A stretch of 64,000 bases of DNA from Escallonia rubra. Taxonomy: Eukaryota > Streptophyta > Magnoliopsida > Escalloniales > Escalloniaceae. Made by a program: the position numbers and the translations under genes. This document shows, one piece after another, positions 11,550 through 22,409 of this stretch; positions within the stretch are counted from its first letter, which is position 1, and each line of letters opens with the position of its first letter. The notes below the pieces were generated by a model. That model ran no database searches. It was not told the origin of the DNA and saw nothing but the letters and a program-made list of their open reading frames with translations. The DNA is taken from NCBI GenBank assembly GCA_033065855.1, contig JAVXUO010000628.1, forward strand, positions 1-64,000, given 5' to 3'.

Positions 11550-12086
11550 TAAGGCCTCCGCTTAGGCCGGGTTTCGGGAAGGTCGGAACTAAGTGTCTGG
11601 TTCGTGCCAACCATTTTCTGGTCCAAGTTGCAGACAATGATCTGCCCCACTGTGATGTAAGATCCTCAGCTGTGCACCTTTCTGCTTGGTCATGTATTCT
11701 GCGGGGCTGTCCGCTATACTATATAGCGGACCTAGGAGAGAAAAAACTAAGGGTTGACCATCTGTCTTTCTGCTTGGCCGTCCGCTATATAGTAGAGCGG
11801 ACGGCCCAGCAGAAAGTTTTTCTGTTTCTATCCAAATCCGTCATACTATAAAGCAGACGGCACCGTAGAAAGAAAGTCTCTAGCACAATACATGATTAGC
11901 GAGGAAGTATTATCGTAATACATCCACGCACCACGGAAACCCACACACAAACAAAAGGTGCACAGCTGAGGATCTCAAGTCATAGTGGTGCAGATCATTG
12001 TCTGCAACTTGGACCAGAAAATGGTTGGCACGGACCAGACACTTAGTTCCGACCTTCCCGAACCCCGGCCTAAGCGGAGGCCTTAT
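11550..12086. repeat. Large inverted repeat, 131-bp arms
   Basis: The left arm at 11550-11680 (TAAGGCCTCCGCTTAGGCC...GTGCACCTT) is an almost perfect reverse complement of the right arm at 11955-12086. The loop of about 275 bases holds three palindromic GTCCGC...GCGGAC sites. A transcript across it would fold into a long hairpin. Confidence 0.85.
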
Positions 12087-12107
12087 GGCCTTAGAAGAAC
12101 TCGATCT

Positions 12108-12539
12108 TCAGTCATCTTCATCTGAAACTGGAGCATCGGAAACAGATCCTTCTTCGAAGCTCATGTTCCAGTATACTTGTGCTTCATTGTTGTTGCCATC
12201 TTCATGTGCATCACGTGCCATACGACGTAAGTTATGCCTACTTTGACGAACTCTCATTCTATTATTTTCTTCACGTATTCGATGCAGTGCCCTTTCAAGC
12301 TCCATGTGTGTAATTCGAGGCATGTTGATTGCCTTTTGTCGAGGTATGGGTATATTCATGCTCCGTGAATCAGCTACTAAGACCTCATATTCATTCATCC
12401 GATAAGACCATTCTGCACGTAATGTATTAACATAGCTTGATGAGTAACGCAAACTTGGACGCAAAGAATAGTGAAATTCATCTTCGCCCGCCCAGTAACG
12501 ACCCATTGCTTCAAAAATATCTCGTGGAGTATATGACAT
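12108..12539 (-). CDS. Small basic coiled-coil ORF of MULE, copy A (unknown family)
   Basis: I do not recognise this 143-residue ORF. It has an intact frame from ATG to stop. The centre reads LRAEWSYRMNEYE, then IPIPRQ, and an Arg-rich helix RIREENNRMRVRQSRHNLRR. The C-terminus is acidic (EEGSVSDAPVSDEDD). It is clearly homologous to the divergently placed ORF at 12926-13360: both have LR-EW-YR, a P-P-(R) segment, and RIR-ENNRM--R in the same order and spacing. The two start 386 bases apart, head to head. No signal peptide or membrane segment is visible. The basic helix and acidic tail suggest binding to nucleic acid or chromatin, but that is inference. Confidence 0.6.
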   Translation of the reverse strand: MSYTPRDIFEAMGRYWAGEDEFHYSLRPSLRYSSSYVNTLRAEWSYRMNEYEVLVADSRSMNIPIPRQKAINMPRITHMELERALHRIREENNRMRVRQSRHNLRRMARDAHEDGNNNEAQVYWNMSFEEGSVSDAPVSDEDD

Positions 12540-12925
12540 TTCCAGAGTTGTTATGAAATTGGGAGTATATCACTCTATGCCCTTTGTCCTTCGTGCAATG
12601 CATGTACTTATATATACTTTGAAACGGGACCACTTTATGAGATGCTACAGGTTCAACTTTATGAGATGTGACAAGCCTCTGCAATAGACTAAAGACTTGT
12701 CTTCTCACCAAAGAGACTTGTCTTGTCACCAAAGACTTGTCAACTTTATGACACGGGCATGCTATTGTCTCCAACTATTGTCATCTTCAATGTCCAGAGA
12801 CTTGTCTTGTCACCAGAGATGGGCAGACTATTGTGTAGCTATCACACCAATATATTGTGTATGTGTGTGTGGGCTTATTTATATATGTTAGCCATGCTCA
12901 TCGCATTAGAACCGCCTAAGTTTAC

Positions 12926-13360
12926 ATGGCAGGAGTTCCTGGGAGTTCTAGTCTGTGGGGACGTGAGACTGTGTGGTTGTTGTGTGAAAGGAACGACGAC
13001 TACAAAGAAGTGAAGTACACGGACCCGAGAGAGTATTATTGCGGTTTACGGAGAGAATGGGCATATCGAGTTGAGGAATCAGAAGCACTACACCAAGATC
13101 TCACCACGCTGAGGGCACCTGTGCCGCAACGTCGTTCACTTACTATGTCGAGGCGTAATGTTAAGCAGTGTAAGAAAGCTGTGCGCCGAATTCGTATGGA
13201 GAATAACCGGATGTTGCTGCGTAGAAAACAATTTTACATGCTTCAACTTGCGGAAGAAATGGCCGAGGCTAGTGGGAGGCAGCTCAAATCAAACGAGAGA
13301 AATAATATTTTAACCAATGATCAGTACTTATCTGATGAGTATATGTCAAATGAAGAGTGA
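12926..13360 (+). CDS. Small basic coiled-coil ORF of MULE, copy B (unknown family)
   Basis: A 144-residue open frame with LRREWAYRVEESEAL, then APVPQRRSL, the helix RIRMENNRMLLRRK and an acidic end (SDEYMSNEE). It shares its layout and key residues with the minus-strand ORF at 12108-12539, so the pair is an inverted, diverged duplication. The first about 25 residues do not align with copy A, and the true start may be spliced from upstream or lie at another ATG. Function is unknown. Two preserved frames of the same kind in a decayed element argue that the protein was used by the transposon. Confidence 0.55.
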   Translation: MAGVPGSSSLWGRETVWLLCERNDDYKEVKYTDPREYYCGLRREWAYRVEESEALHQDLTTLRAPVPQRRSLTMSRRNVKQCKKAVRRIRMENNRMLLRRKQFYMLQLAEEMAEASGRQLKSNERNNILTNDQYLSDEYMSNEE

Positions 13361-13504
13361 TATATATATCTCTTCCTACTGCATGTTAGGATTTCATTCC
13401 AACCGGCACTTATCCACATGTCATTCAAATTAGCGAATCCCGTCTTTTGAAGCATGTAAAATATTGGGAATTTATGTTTCTAACTACATCCGTCATACTA
13501 TAAT

Positions 13505-14240
13505 GGGCTAACTAGCATGCCTAAGGTGCAATGAGCAAAAAAAAAGTGACAAAAAAAATTACAACATTTTGCGCAAGCTATGAATTTGGCGCTAAAGTGT
13601 GCGCGAATAGGCCCTTCATAGGAAAACCAAAAAAATAATTTGTCTCGTTTTTTGCCGAAATTCAAAGAAATGGGCTAACTAGCGCGCCTAAGGTGCAATG
13701 AGCAAAAAAAAGTGACAAAAAAAAAACATTTTCGCAAGCTATGAATTTGGCGCTAAAGTGTGCGCGAATAGGCCCTTCATAGGAAAACCAAAAAAATAAT
13801 TTGTCTAGATTTTCGCCGAAATTCATAGAAATGGGCTATATAGCGTGCCTAAGGTGCAATGAGCAAAAAAAAAGTGACAAAAAAAAAAATATTTTTCGCA
13901 AGCTATGAATTTGGCGCTAAAGTGTGCGCGAATAGGCCCTTCATATGAAAACCAAAAAAATAATTTGTCTCGATTTTCGCCGAAATTCATAGAAATGGGC
14001 TATATAGCGTGCCTAAGGTACAATGAGCAAAAAAAAAACATTTTTCGCAAGCTATGAATTTGGCGCTAAAGTGTGCGCGAATAGGCCCTTCATAGGAAAA
14101 CCAAAAAAATAATTTGTCTCGATTTTCGCCGAAATTCATAGAAATGAGCTATATAGCGTGCCTAAGGTGCAATGAGCAAAAAAAAAGTGACCAAAAAAAT
14201 TCCAATATTTTTCGCAAGATATGAATTTGGCGCTAAATTG
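13505..14240. repeat. About 165-bp tandem repeats (four to five copies)
   Basis: Units begin GGGCTATATAGCGTGCCTAA at about 13505, 13671, 13832, 13998 and 14146. Each contains GCGCTAAAGTGTGCGCGAAT and an A-rich run, with 148-166 base spacing. No coding potential is seen. They lie between the small ORFs and the minus-strand PMD-ULP1 gene. Confidence 0.85.
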
Positions 14241-14269
14241 TACACGAATAGTTTTTCGCAAGCAAAAGG

Positions 14270-14585
14270 AAGACTCCCCAACACTTAGTTTTTTCCGGCC
14301 CTGTCCGCTATACTATATAGCGGACAGTGAAGCAGAAGGTCTTCTCCTCAACACTTAGTTTTTTTCGGCGCTATCTATGTCCGCTATACTATATAGCGGA
14401 TAGTAAAGCAGAAGGAAGCCTCCCCAAAACTTAGTTTGCCTCCCCAACACTTAGTTATTTTTTTCGGCCCTATCTACGTCCGCTATACTATATGGCGGAC
14501 AGTCAAGCAGAAGGAAGCATCCCCAACACTTAGTTTTTTTTTCGGCCCTATCTACGTCCGCTATACTATATAGCGGACAATCCAA
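14270..14585. repeat. Cluster of four palindromic GTCCGCTATAC sites
   Basis: GTCCGCTATACTATATAGCG followed by GAC occurs at about 14302, 14378, 14478 (one base changed) and 14554, separated by AGCAGAAGG...CCCCAACACTTAGTT. It is adjacent to the 3' end of the minus-strand protease gene. Further copies lie at 11536, 11709, 11780 and 11846. Confidence 0.85.
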
Positions 14586-14811
14586 CATAAACAATCTCAC
14601 TTGGTTTTTACACTTTGTTTCCCCCTGGTCAAAGCAAATCACACAGAACAAATCAAACACTCAGATCAACAACACAACGATATCTTTGAATCAAATCAAC
14701 AAAATTACAACAACGATCACATCTCAGTCAACACAAATGAAATCATCAATCGCATTCAACGATAAGATTCAAGAAGTTTAAGGACAATTAAAAAAGTCAA
14801 GCAAAATGTTA

Positions 14812-17800
14812 TTATACGCAAACATTGTCAATTGGGGCCCTCAGCCCCGCGGGATCCCCCTCGTTACACGGATTTACAATAAATCTAATAGCTCTAGGCC
14901 GGCCATTGATAATTTGCCAAGCCATCCTATACCTAAAGCAGTCTATGCATTCTTGGCTCCAGACGGTCTTCTCGAGGCTCTCCAACCGACAGATGTAATC
15001 CATGTACATGCAGACGAAGACGCCGCAGTCCGAGGAATTAAGTTGCTTGGGCCTACTCCTCTTCAATCGGAAAACAAGCTGCGTCCCGCGCGACGGGATC
15101 ACTGGACTATCTCGGTTCTCTCGACGACGCTTACCATTGACCATTCCAGCAAATAGATTCTGCGAGACACATAATAAGCATTAAATATTAAACATAGCGA
15201 ACATAATAAGATTAATCAGTTCTATAATATGCAAGTTACAATAAGAAGTAAACATGATCTTACCATGGCATCCAACTCGCCTAAGCCTCGGTACATTTCA
15301 ATCACACCGATCACGGGGGTATCATCGTAGAGACTGTCGAGGACTGATACGGTATTCGTTATCGGTTCATAGCAAACCAAGAACCAGTGGGAATTCACTA
15401 TAGCTGGGATTAGAAACACGTCCGCCACACCTGCACTCACTGGACTCGGCCGAGCAAGATATGCTTGTAGGTTAGCGGACGGTCTCCACTGGAGCTGGGC
15501 ATTCCCCTTTCTCGCCTGCTTCCTCGCCTTGTCCCAGTCGTTATACTCTTGTACTAGGATGCCATGAAAGTAAGCATCGAGGATAAAAATGCGCGGACCA
15601 TAGTTAGGCTGCTCCCGACTCATTTGCCTCATAATTTACACGTAGTGTGAGATGACAAAGTTGTCTAACCAAATTCCCGGCGCCAGCGAGGACAGTTCTT
15701 TCCACGAGGCATTGTAATCCATAGTCAGCGGGTGATCCACGTCATACGACGCTCCGTCCGGGGGGGGCCCGCTAAAATAACGGGCTTGGATTAGGTCATG
15801 TTTATGCTGCTTCAGGGGCCTGGCTGGATGCCCTTTTGGATATTGCCCTCGGGGGTTGACCGGTTGCTCTTGCCCTCCGCCGAGGGGCAAGAGCAACGGA
15901 AGAAATTGGCCTCCAACCAACGGATCGGCCGGCTGATAATCCCCTTGGGGGGCCCCGGCCGGCTGATAATCGCCTTCGAGGGCCCCGGCCGACTGATATT
16001 GCTCGCTGGCCATTTCTTCCGCCGGCTGATATTGCCCTTCGGGGCCGCCAAGTGGTTCCGCCCACGGGACAATGGGCAGTGCCTCGTTGAAATCGTAAGG
16101 CCAGTCTTGCGTGACTTGACTCTGAGAGAGGGGTTGAGGTTCCGGGAACAAATTGAAGGTCGAGCCGTTGTAATCGGCCCACGACGCTTGAGCATGTCCC
16201 ATCCCCGGTACAGAGGGACCACCAACTCCCTGGCTCACCCCTGAAGCTTGCCCGGAGGGATCAACGTTATACGGGATGCCGCCCGTATAACCCATTCCCA
16301 GGCTGTCGACCGAAGACTGTCCCGATGCTTGCCGCACAAAATTCCTGCATCCTATAGCCAGTGCAGCAGCCTGTTGGCGAAGATCCTCGCCCATTGCGCT
16401 TATCAGATCCTTCCGCTCACTCAACTTCTGGAAGAATGCAAGCGAGGCATTAACCTACATCCAAAGAGATAACAAATAAGTAACTTTAATCAGACATTTA
16501 TATTCAAGACAAGTTGGGCAACTTATGAGATTGTATGCCATACGCTCGTCGATCTGACCCCTAGGCGCATACCTCGCCCCGCGTTCAAAGTTCACTGGGG
16601 CTACTCTCCTCCGCGTGATGCGGGAGTACCACTCATCGTACTCCGCGATGCTGATAACGGGGTCCGGCTCCGAGACGATGGCCGCCAGTGTGTCCTGCCA
16701 AGAAGTCCAGAGCTCTAGTTCGGCCGCGCACAATTCTTGCTCATTGGCCTTGCCAAATCGCCTGACATCCGGTGGGTCCCTGTTAACCCTCATATCTGGG
16801 GCGCCGGCTGGCAAACCCTGCTCCAACTCAAAATGGCGCATTGCTCGGTCTGGCAGCTGCCACTCTGCGACCTCGAAGTGGATGAGGGGTGTGCGCTGTA
16901 ACCCGGAGAGCGTGAAGACGAACGACTCTTCTACCCGTCGCGCCAAACGTATGTACGGTGCCCAACGCAATTGGCCCGGAGATAGGCGGTCGAACTCCCC
17001 TCGATAGTACGTGATGTTGTGATGGGGATCGACTCTCCTGCGGTAGTGGCTATTCTTCCGGATGTACTCCCAAGCACGCAACCGAGGCCACACTCTATCA
17101 GTTCCATCCCTACGCGTCGGTGCACCGGGAGCAAGGTGTTCATAAGACCACACCTGAGAACATGGGCAAATTATATTTATATCGTCGATTCAACAAAAGC
17201 AAAAACAAAAAAAAAACAATAACGGTAGTGGATTTATATGATATACATGCAATAGCGAGAGACATGCACATATGGCTTTGGAGTTGGGCCTCGTTGCCTT
17301 GTGCAATGCTCGGTACATATACGAAAGAACCGCTGCACCCCATGCATAATCTCCAACCTCCGCCAGGTTACCCAACAATGATAAATATCTCACGCTGACC
17401 GTGTTCTTCGATGTCGTTGGGAATAATATTGCCCCCACCACCCTCCAAAGGAAGGCTTGTGTGTACAGCACAAGGTCACGGCCTGTATAGTTCTCCGGCA
17501 AAACCCCGTAGGTATCTACCAACCACTTCAACTTGATACCACCACTGCTAAATTGATCCTGGGGTATCGAAGTTAAGAAGTCCCTAGCGGTTCTCTTATT
17601 CGTTGCTTCTGACGGAGGAGCAATTACCGGCCGCCCCGTCACCGGCAACCCTAAGATGAACCCTATATCTTCTAGGGTAATTGTCATCTCTCCGAGCGGG
17701 AAGTGAAACGTATTCGTTTCACTTCTCCACCTCTCAACAAGGGCGCCTATCAAGGCCCAGTCAAGCTGTTGAAATATCTGCCCATGCGTGAAAATCCCAA

Positions 17801-18058
17801 ACCCAATTCCACGCAGTATCCTCTTCTGGGCGGTGTTCAGTTTCCACGATACTATATCGCGAGATACTTCTACGGTGTTGAGAAGTTCTCTTTCCTACGA
17901 TTTAATAAATACAATTTAAGCAAAACAAACGTTATATACAACGTTCGTAAGAATAAGAAAGTCGATAAATAATGTATCTTACTCCACCATCCCATATGAG
18001 CGTACTGATATGGTTGGCTTGGTCGTATAACACGGATGGGTCTTCAGGTCCAGGGTTA
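14812..18058 (-). pseudogene. Plant mobile domain (PMD) - ULP1 protease fusion gene in MULE
   Basis: A spliced gene on the minus strand. Exons visible: 18058-17988 (LIWDGG end); about 17896-17247 with the PMD core (RWRSETNTFHFPLGEMTITL, GLPVTGRP); 17153-about 16500 (WSYEHLAPG...); about 16486-15264, a Gln/Pro/Gly-rich linker followed by the ULP1 first half (HWFLVCYEP, LDSL); and 15159-14812, the ULP1 second half (QLNSSDCGVFVCMYMDYI). H of HWFLV, D of LDSL, and Q and C of QLNSSDCG give the C48 cysteine protease residues. The frame is broken once by TAA at 15636-15638 (HYV-stop-IMRQM), probably from CAA. The 5' start and the PMD-linker junction near 16490 are not resolved. PMD proteins relate to MAIN/MAIL, and ULP1 cleaves SUMO or SUMO-like chains. 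In MULEs such fusions are mobile cargo of unknown role. Confidence 0.85.
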
Positions 18059-18642
18059 AATTCTATTTTTTGCAACTGAAATTATGGAAAAACCTTCTCA
18101 GTTTGGATTTTACGTTTTGGATTTTGATAATCGCTCGCAAAAATACGACACTAGCACATGCATAATACATATAACGCAAGCACATGAATGATGCATACAA
18201 TGTTAGCATATGTACCCATATGTATAAATATATATACATATACGAAATCGAATTTTACAAACGCTTGCACAAGAACAAAAACATACATATATCAAACACA
18301 ATATTCATCACAACTGAAGATTACAAACAAAAAAAAGTGTAGATTTTGTGAACTTACGTGATCGATTTAGGGTATTAAAGGTGTTCTTAAGATGGAATTG
18401 CGCCGATATGCTTGCCAACGCCGCTGGGAAATTTTGTGAGTAGAGAGAGTGGAGAAGAGTGTCGTAGTTACTGTCGTTTGAAAGTATATTGAACGTCCGC
18501 AATACAGTATTGCAGATGGCTATTACGTCCACGATACAGTATCGCGGATGGCTATAACGTCCGCTAAACTGTGTAGTGGACACTGTTGACGTGACAGATA
18601 AGGACAAGATAACCGTCATTGCCGAAAAAACTGACGGGACAG

Positions 18643-18916
18643 GCCCTGATAGGTGTCAGCCTAGGGACGTCCGGTACACAGTATCGCGGACGTCTTTTTG
18701 GCTGTCTCCCATCAGGACTTTAATGTCCTCTGCCATACAGTTTAGCGGACAGGCGCGGAGGGGCAATTTGGTAAAAAAACCCGTCCGCCATACTGTATGG
18801 CGGACGACTGACAGCTTTCGAAAAATGCGTGATCTGGGCCGTCCATCTTTCGGGATGGACGGTCAAATCGCGCTTGCAACTTCTCCTATTTTGCCCACGC
18901 TCTCAACGGATCAGCT

Positions 18917-18918
<2 letters not shown>
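18643..18918 (-). repeat. MULE right terminal inverted repeat
   Basis: Reverse complement of 6807-7082 with few differences. It includes GTCCGCCATACTGTATGGCG and the DNA-hairpin stretch CCGTCCATCTTTCGGGATGG. Immediately inside it (18490-18580) are three more GTCCGC-type palindromes with the variable centre. Confidence 0.9.
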
Positions 18919-18954
<36 letters not shown>

Positions 18955-19124
18955 CGAGACGGTACCGAAAAGGTACTGGTACCGGTACGTACCATTTTAT
19001 AGAAAAAAACGGTACGTGCTCCAGTACGGTATTCATAACTATGGGTAACTACATTCAAAAATTCAATTTTATTAGAATTTGTATTTGAATTCAAAATTTC
19101 TCATTGTTGCAATTCTGATATCTA

Positions 19125-19405
19125 TAGTAGTGCCCTTCCATCCCAAAAAAATGATCATATTTTCTTTTGAGCTGTTCTAAAAAATTAGTCACTTTTCAAA
19201 TTAAGAAAAATTATGGAAGTGGTTTTTTTATATTTACCCTTTTTACATTTTTTATTCTATTCCGTTGTCAATATTTAATCCTCCACTCTCTCTTCTGTCC
19301 CACTTCCTTTCTTTCATCCCCCCGGGTAGAATAGAAAAATGACTTATATCTTTAATATGTCTGCCAGGTCAACATGAAGCAATTTTTTTTGGACGAAGGA
19401 AGTAT
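19125..19405. mobile_element. Stowaway-like MITE
   Basis: The left end GCCCTTCCATCCCAAAAAAA and the right end, read in reverse as CTTCCTTCGTCCAAAAAAAA, resemble the CTCCCTCCGTCCC ends of Stowaway (Tc1/mariner) MITEs. TA is present at the right edge. The interior is AT-rich with no coding. Confidence 0.5.
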
Positions 19406-19663
19406 TACTTAAGGCAAACACCTTTTTGGTGAGCTCTTTTTTTAAAATTTCTTTTGTACCGTCTTTTCAATTTCAACAAACTATTAAAAAAAATTAGCAA
19501 AGGTCATTTATTTAAGTAATTTGTGTGTATAAATTTAAAACTTAAATATTTTCTTACTGATAAGCCCCACTACCCCCTTCTATCTTACTTCGTCTCTAAA
19601 TCATGTTACTCCCATGATCTTTTACATTTTCTTCTATTTGCAAAATCAATCTCTCTCTCTCTC

Positions 19664-19700
<37 letters not shown>

Positions 19701-22210
19701 CATCTTTAACGTGATCACAATAAGTGACTTCTTATGTTAACAATATTTAATTATGATTTGTATGTAAGTTGACTTTTCTTAATTTTTCTTTCTTTAAAAA
19801 AATTATAAACTTTTGAAGTTTTTGGTTAAATTAATATCGAGTGTGCCTAAACAACTAGTCACTACCATCCATCCACAACCCCTAAACTCTAACACCTCCC
19901 TATATAATAGCGTCCACTTGTCCATGATTTCTTCTGTTAACGATTCAAGGACATGTCAGTGAAAATGGTTCAGCTATAGTCGGCTTCAACATTTTGAGTT
20001 TCAATTTAGGGTTGATGCAGAAACTATAGAAGGTGTGAAGAAGTAAAGAGTGATTGAGTATTTTGGTCACTATTAGGAAAATTTACAATGATAATTCTAT
20101 CTCTAAAACACATATTTAGCAATGCTTTGAAGTTACTAGTACAATAGAGAATCCTAATCATTTTGGATGAATAGGTAGTATTGGCACAATATTATAATGG
20201 TTTTCTTCAATGTGAATCAGGGGTTATATATACTATAGTACGTTGGTGGTTGTCAACATGTAACGTCATCCAATGTGTTCAAACAACAAAATAAATTTTA
20301 GTATCGATCGGTATTTATTTGATAAGGTTTGAATTGATGGTGTAAAGTACGTTATTGGGTTTATAAGTCACTTATGGTTAGGCAGGTTTTTGAGGACCGT
20401 AAAGTCTTAAGTAAATCTAATTTTATTATTTGGAAGTAACCTTCTCATGTGTAGAAGTTAACTTAATTAAATTATGGTCGTATCGTTTAGGGATAATTGT
20501 TAGTAGTTATAAAGTAGCTACCGATTCAGAAGAAGTTAGTTTTTATTTAATAATTATTTTCAAAAAAAAATGTTTCAACTATACATGTTTGTTTCATGAC
20601 ATATTGTAGTCATCGCCAATGTCAATTAAATCTCCTTTTGTTTTTTTGTCAAGGTCTTCTTAGGAGTAGATAAGTCTAGTCTTTACTTTCACTATCAAAC
20701 ACCTTTATATACAAGAGTAGACTAGTTTATCAAAAGCCTTTCAAAAAGTACAATCAATGCATTTCACATTTCGTCACACTATTTACATTTCACCATCTTC
20801 ATTTATATTTCTTCAGATACTTTGGAAGAAGTCATTGAAAAAGACACATAAGATCTACACTTTGAATCGAGTGTAGCATTTGTCTATCATTCGATTGGAG
20901 GTTTGGAACCAGGCGCAGACACAAGGATCACTAAAAGCCAACATGCCACCGCCAACTTGCACAAGCAAGTGACAATTCTAAACAAAATGGAAGAAAAAGA
21001 TGTGATAGGAACCAAATTCAACTCATATCCTCGTGCAGATTTTAGTTCAATTTCGGTCTTACTTTTTGGTCAATTGAATCCGGGTTTTTTATTTATATAT
21101 ACTACTTATAAATGGAACAACCTATTTGGTTAACACCTCTTTTGACGAGACACTTAACATTCTAAGAAACTGTAAAAATTGACACAAAATAAAAATTATA
21201 TATAGCAAATAATTACCTATAAGGACAAGTTTGGTTTTTACAATCTACAATTCATTAAGAAATATAGTTAAAATAAATTCTAAAGCCCAAGTGTGATATC
21301 ATAAAAATATCCTATTGCTAACTTCATTTTTACATACGCATCGCATGTTCTATGATAACTAAATTTTATTAACCAAATGCTGCCATTGGTGGCGTGAAAT
21401 TTAACCCATTAAGTTAGTTTATAAACACAAGAACTTTTTGGCCAAGTGAATTCTGACTATTAATTTATACTACATATAAAGAGAATGAACCTTTTGGTTT
21501 GATATCCATTTTGGTGTTAGATAACTACTTATGTTAATTAACAAAATATTGCCATCAGTTGCGCGAAGTTTAACAAATTAAGTTAGTTTATAGATAAAAG
21601 AACTTCCTTTTGATTGCATTAACGCAAACGGCTTCCTTCTGAAACACATTATCTTTTAAAGCCTTATTCTATACCATTTTCTTTATCTCCTTCGGCTTCT
21701 GATTGTTAAAGCCTAAGATTTTGTTTGGATCTTGAAGTCCGAAAATCTTGAAATCCACGAGAAAAAGGAAGGGAAACGTGAAAATAAAAAATAATAATAA
21801 AAAAGTGCTGGGAGATCAAAATTATTGAAGTGTTTGGTTCTCTAAGAAAAAGTACGAGGGAAAGAAAATTACTTCGTAGATTAGCATTTTCTCCTTTCTT
21901 TGGTAAACTGAGAAAGATAGATACAAAAAGAAAATTAAAGAACCAAAATTCTAAACTTTTTACTTTTTAAAAATGGTTTATCATGCTAATATATTATATT
22001 TATAGGCCCTACTATCATGACCCGCCTCGGAAGCGTATCTACACTTACTTTTCTAACTTTTCTTGCTTAAGATATAATACCAAGATATTCACATAAAATA
22101 CAACTTCAAAAATGATTTTTAGAGTTATAAAGCATAACCTAAACCAAAATACTTGCATTTAACCATCAATATTTGGTCAATATAGCTGAATTTTGATAAC
22201 AACAGAATCT
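19406..22210. other. Anonymous AT-rich DNA
   Basis: No gene, RNA or transposon domain recognised. A (CT)n(AT)n(AC)n compound microsatellite lies at 19651-19700. Short open frames have no family features. Confidence 0.5.
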
Positions 22211-22214
22211 TGGT

Positions 22215-22405
22215 TTTAGGGAATATACACAACACTCGGATAATGCTGGGAACGTCTTGGTTTCCTATATCCTAAACGGTGATAACTACTCCTCATGGAG
22301 TAGAGCTGTGAGCATTGCTTCGAGAGCAAAGAACAAGCTTTGCTTGATTGATGGAACCTTTCTGGCTCATCTGTCTTCTGGTTCTATTGATTCACCCACC
22401 ATCAT
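22215..22405 (+). pseudogene. Ty1/copia gag N-terminal fragment
   Basis: The translation reads ILNGDNYSSWSRAVSIASRA followed by KNKLCLIDGT, the start of copia gag (UBN2/retrotran_gag type). It is open for about 60 residues and then meets unrelated, antisense gypsy sequence, so only the start of the element survives. Confidence 0.75.
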
Positions 22406-22409
22406 CATT

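Larger units (their letters stand above)
6807..18918. mobile_element. 12.1-kb Mutator-like element (MULE) with long TIRs
   Basis: The first about 275 bases (from GGGAGCTGATCC at 6807) recur in reverse complement ending at 18918 (GGATCAGCTCC), with only scattered differences. Long terminal inverted repeats plus an internal FAR1/MURA transposase define a MULE. Both flanks are (AT)n, so the expected 9-bp target duplication cannot be told from the microsatellite. Inside, left to right: transposase pseudogene, 57-bp repeats, a B3-domain gene, a 131-bp inverted repeat, two small divergent ORFs, 165-bp tandem repeats, and a minus-strand plant-mobile-domain plus ULP1 protease gene. MULEs carrying ULP1-like genes are known (KI/Kaonashi type). 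This is a larger member with additional cargo. Confidence 0.9.

Noticed and set aside
15798..16244. 148-residue plus-strand frame and two alternative minus-strand frames over the PMD-ULP1 linker
   Set aside because: The Gln/Pro/Gly-rich repeats of the linker keep other frames open; the true frame is in phase with the ULP1 domain at 15264-15632.
18576..19088. 170-residue plus-strand frame
   Set aside because: It lies across the MULE right TIR and the AT run; the same sequence inverted at 6721-7005 gives a matching nonsense frame.
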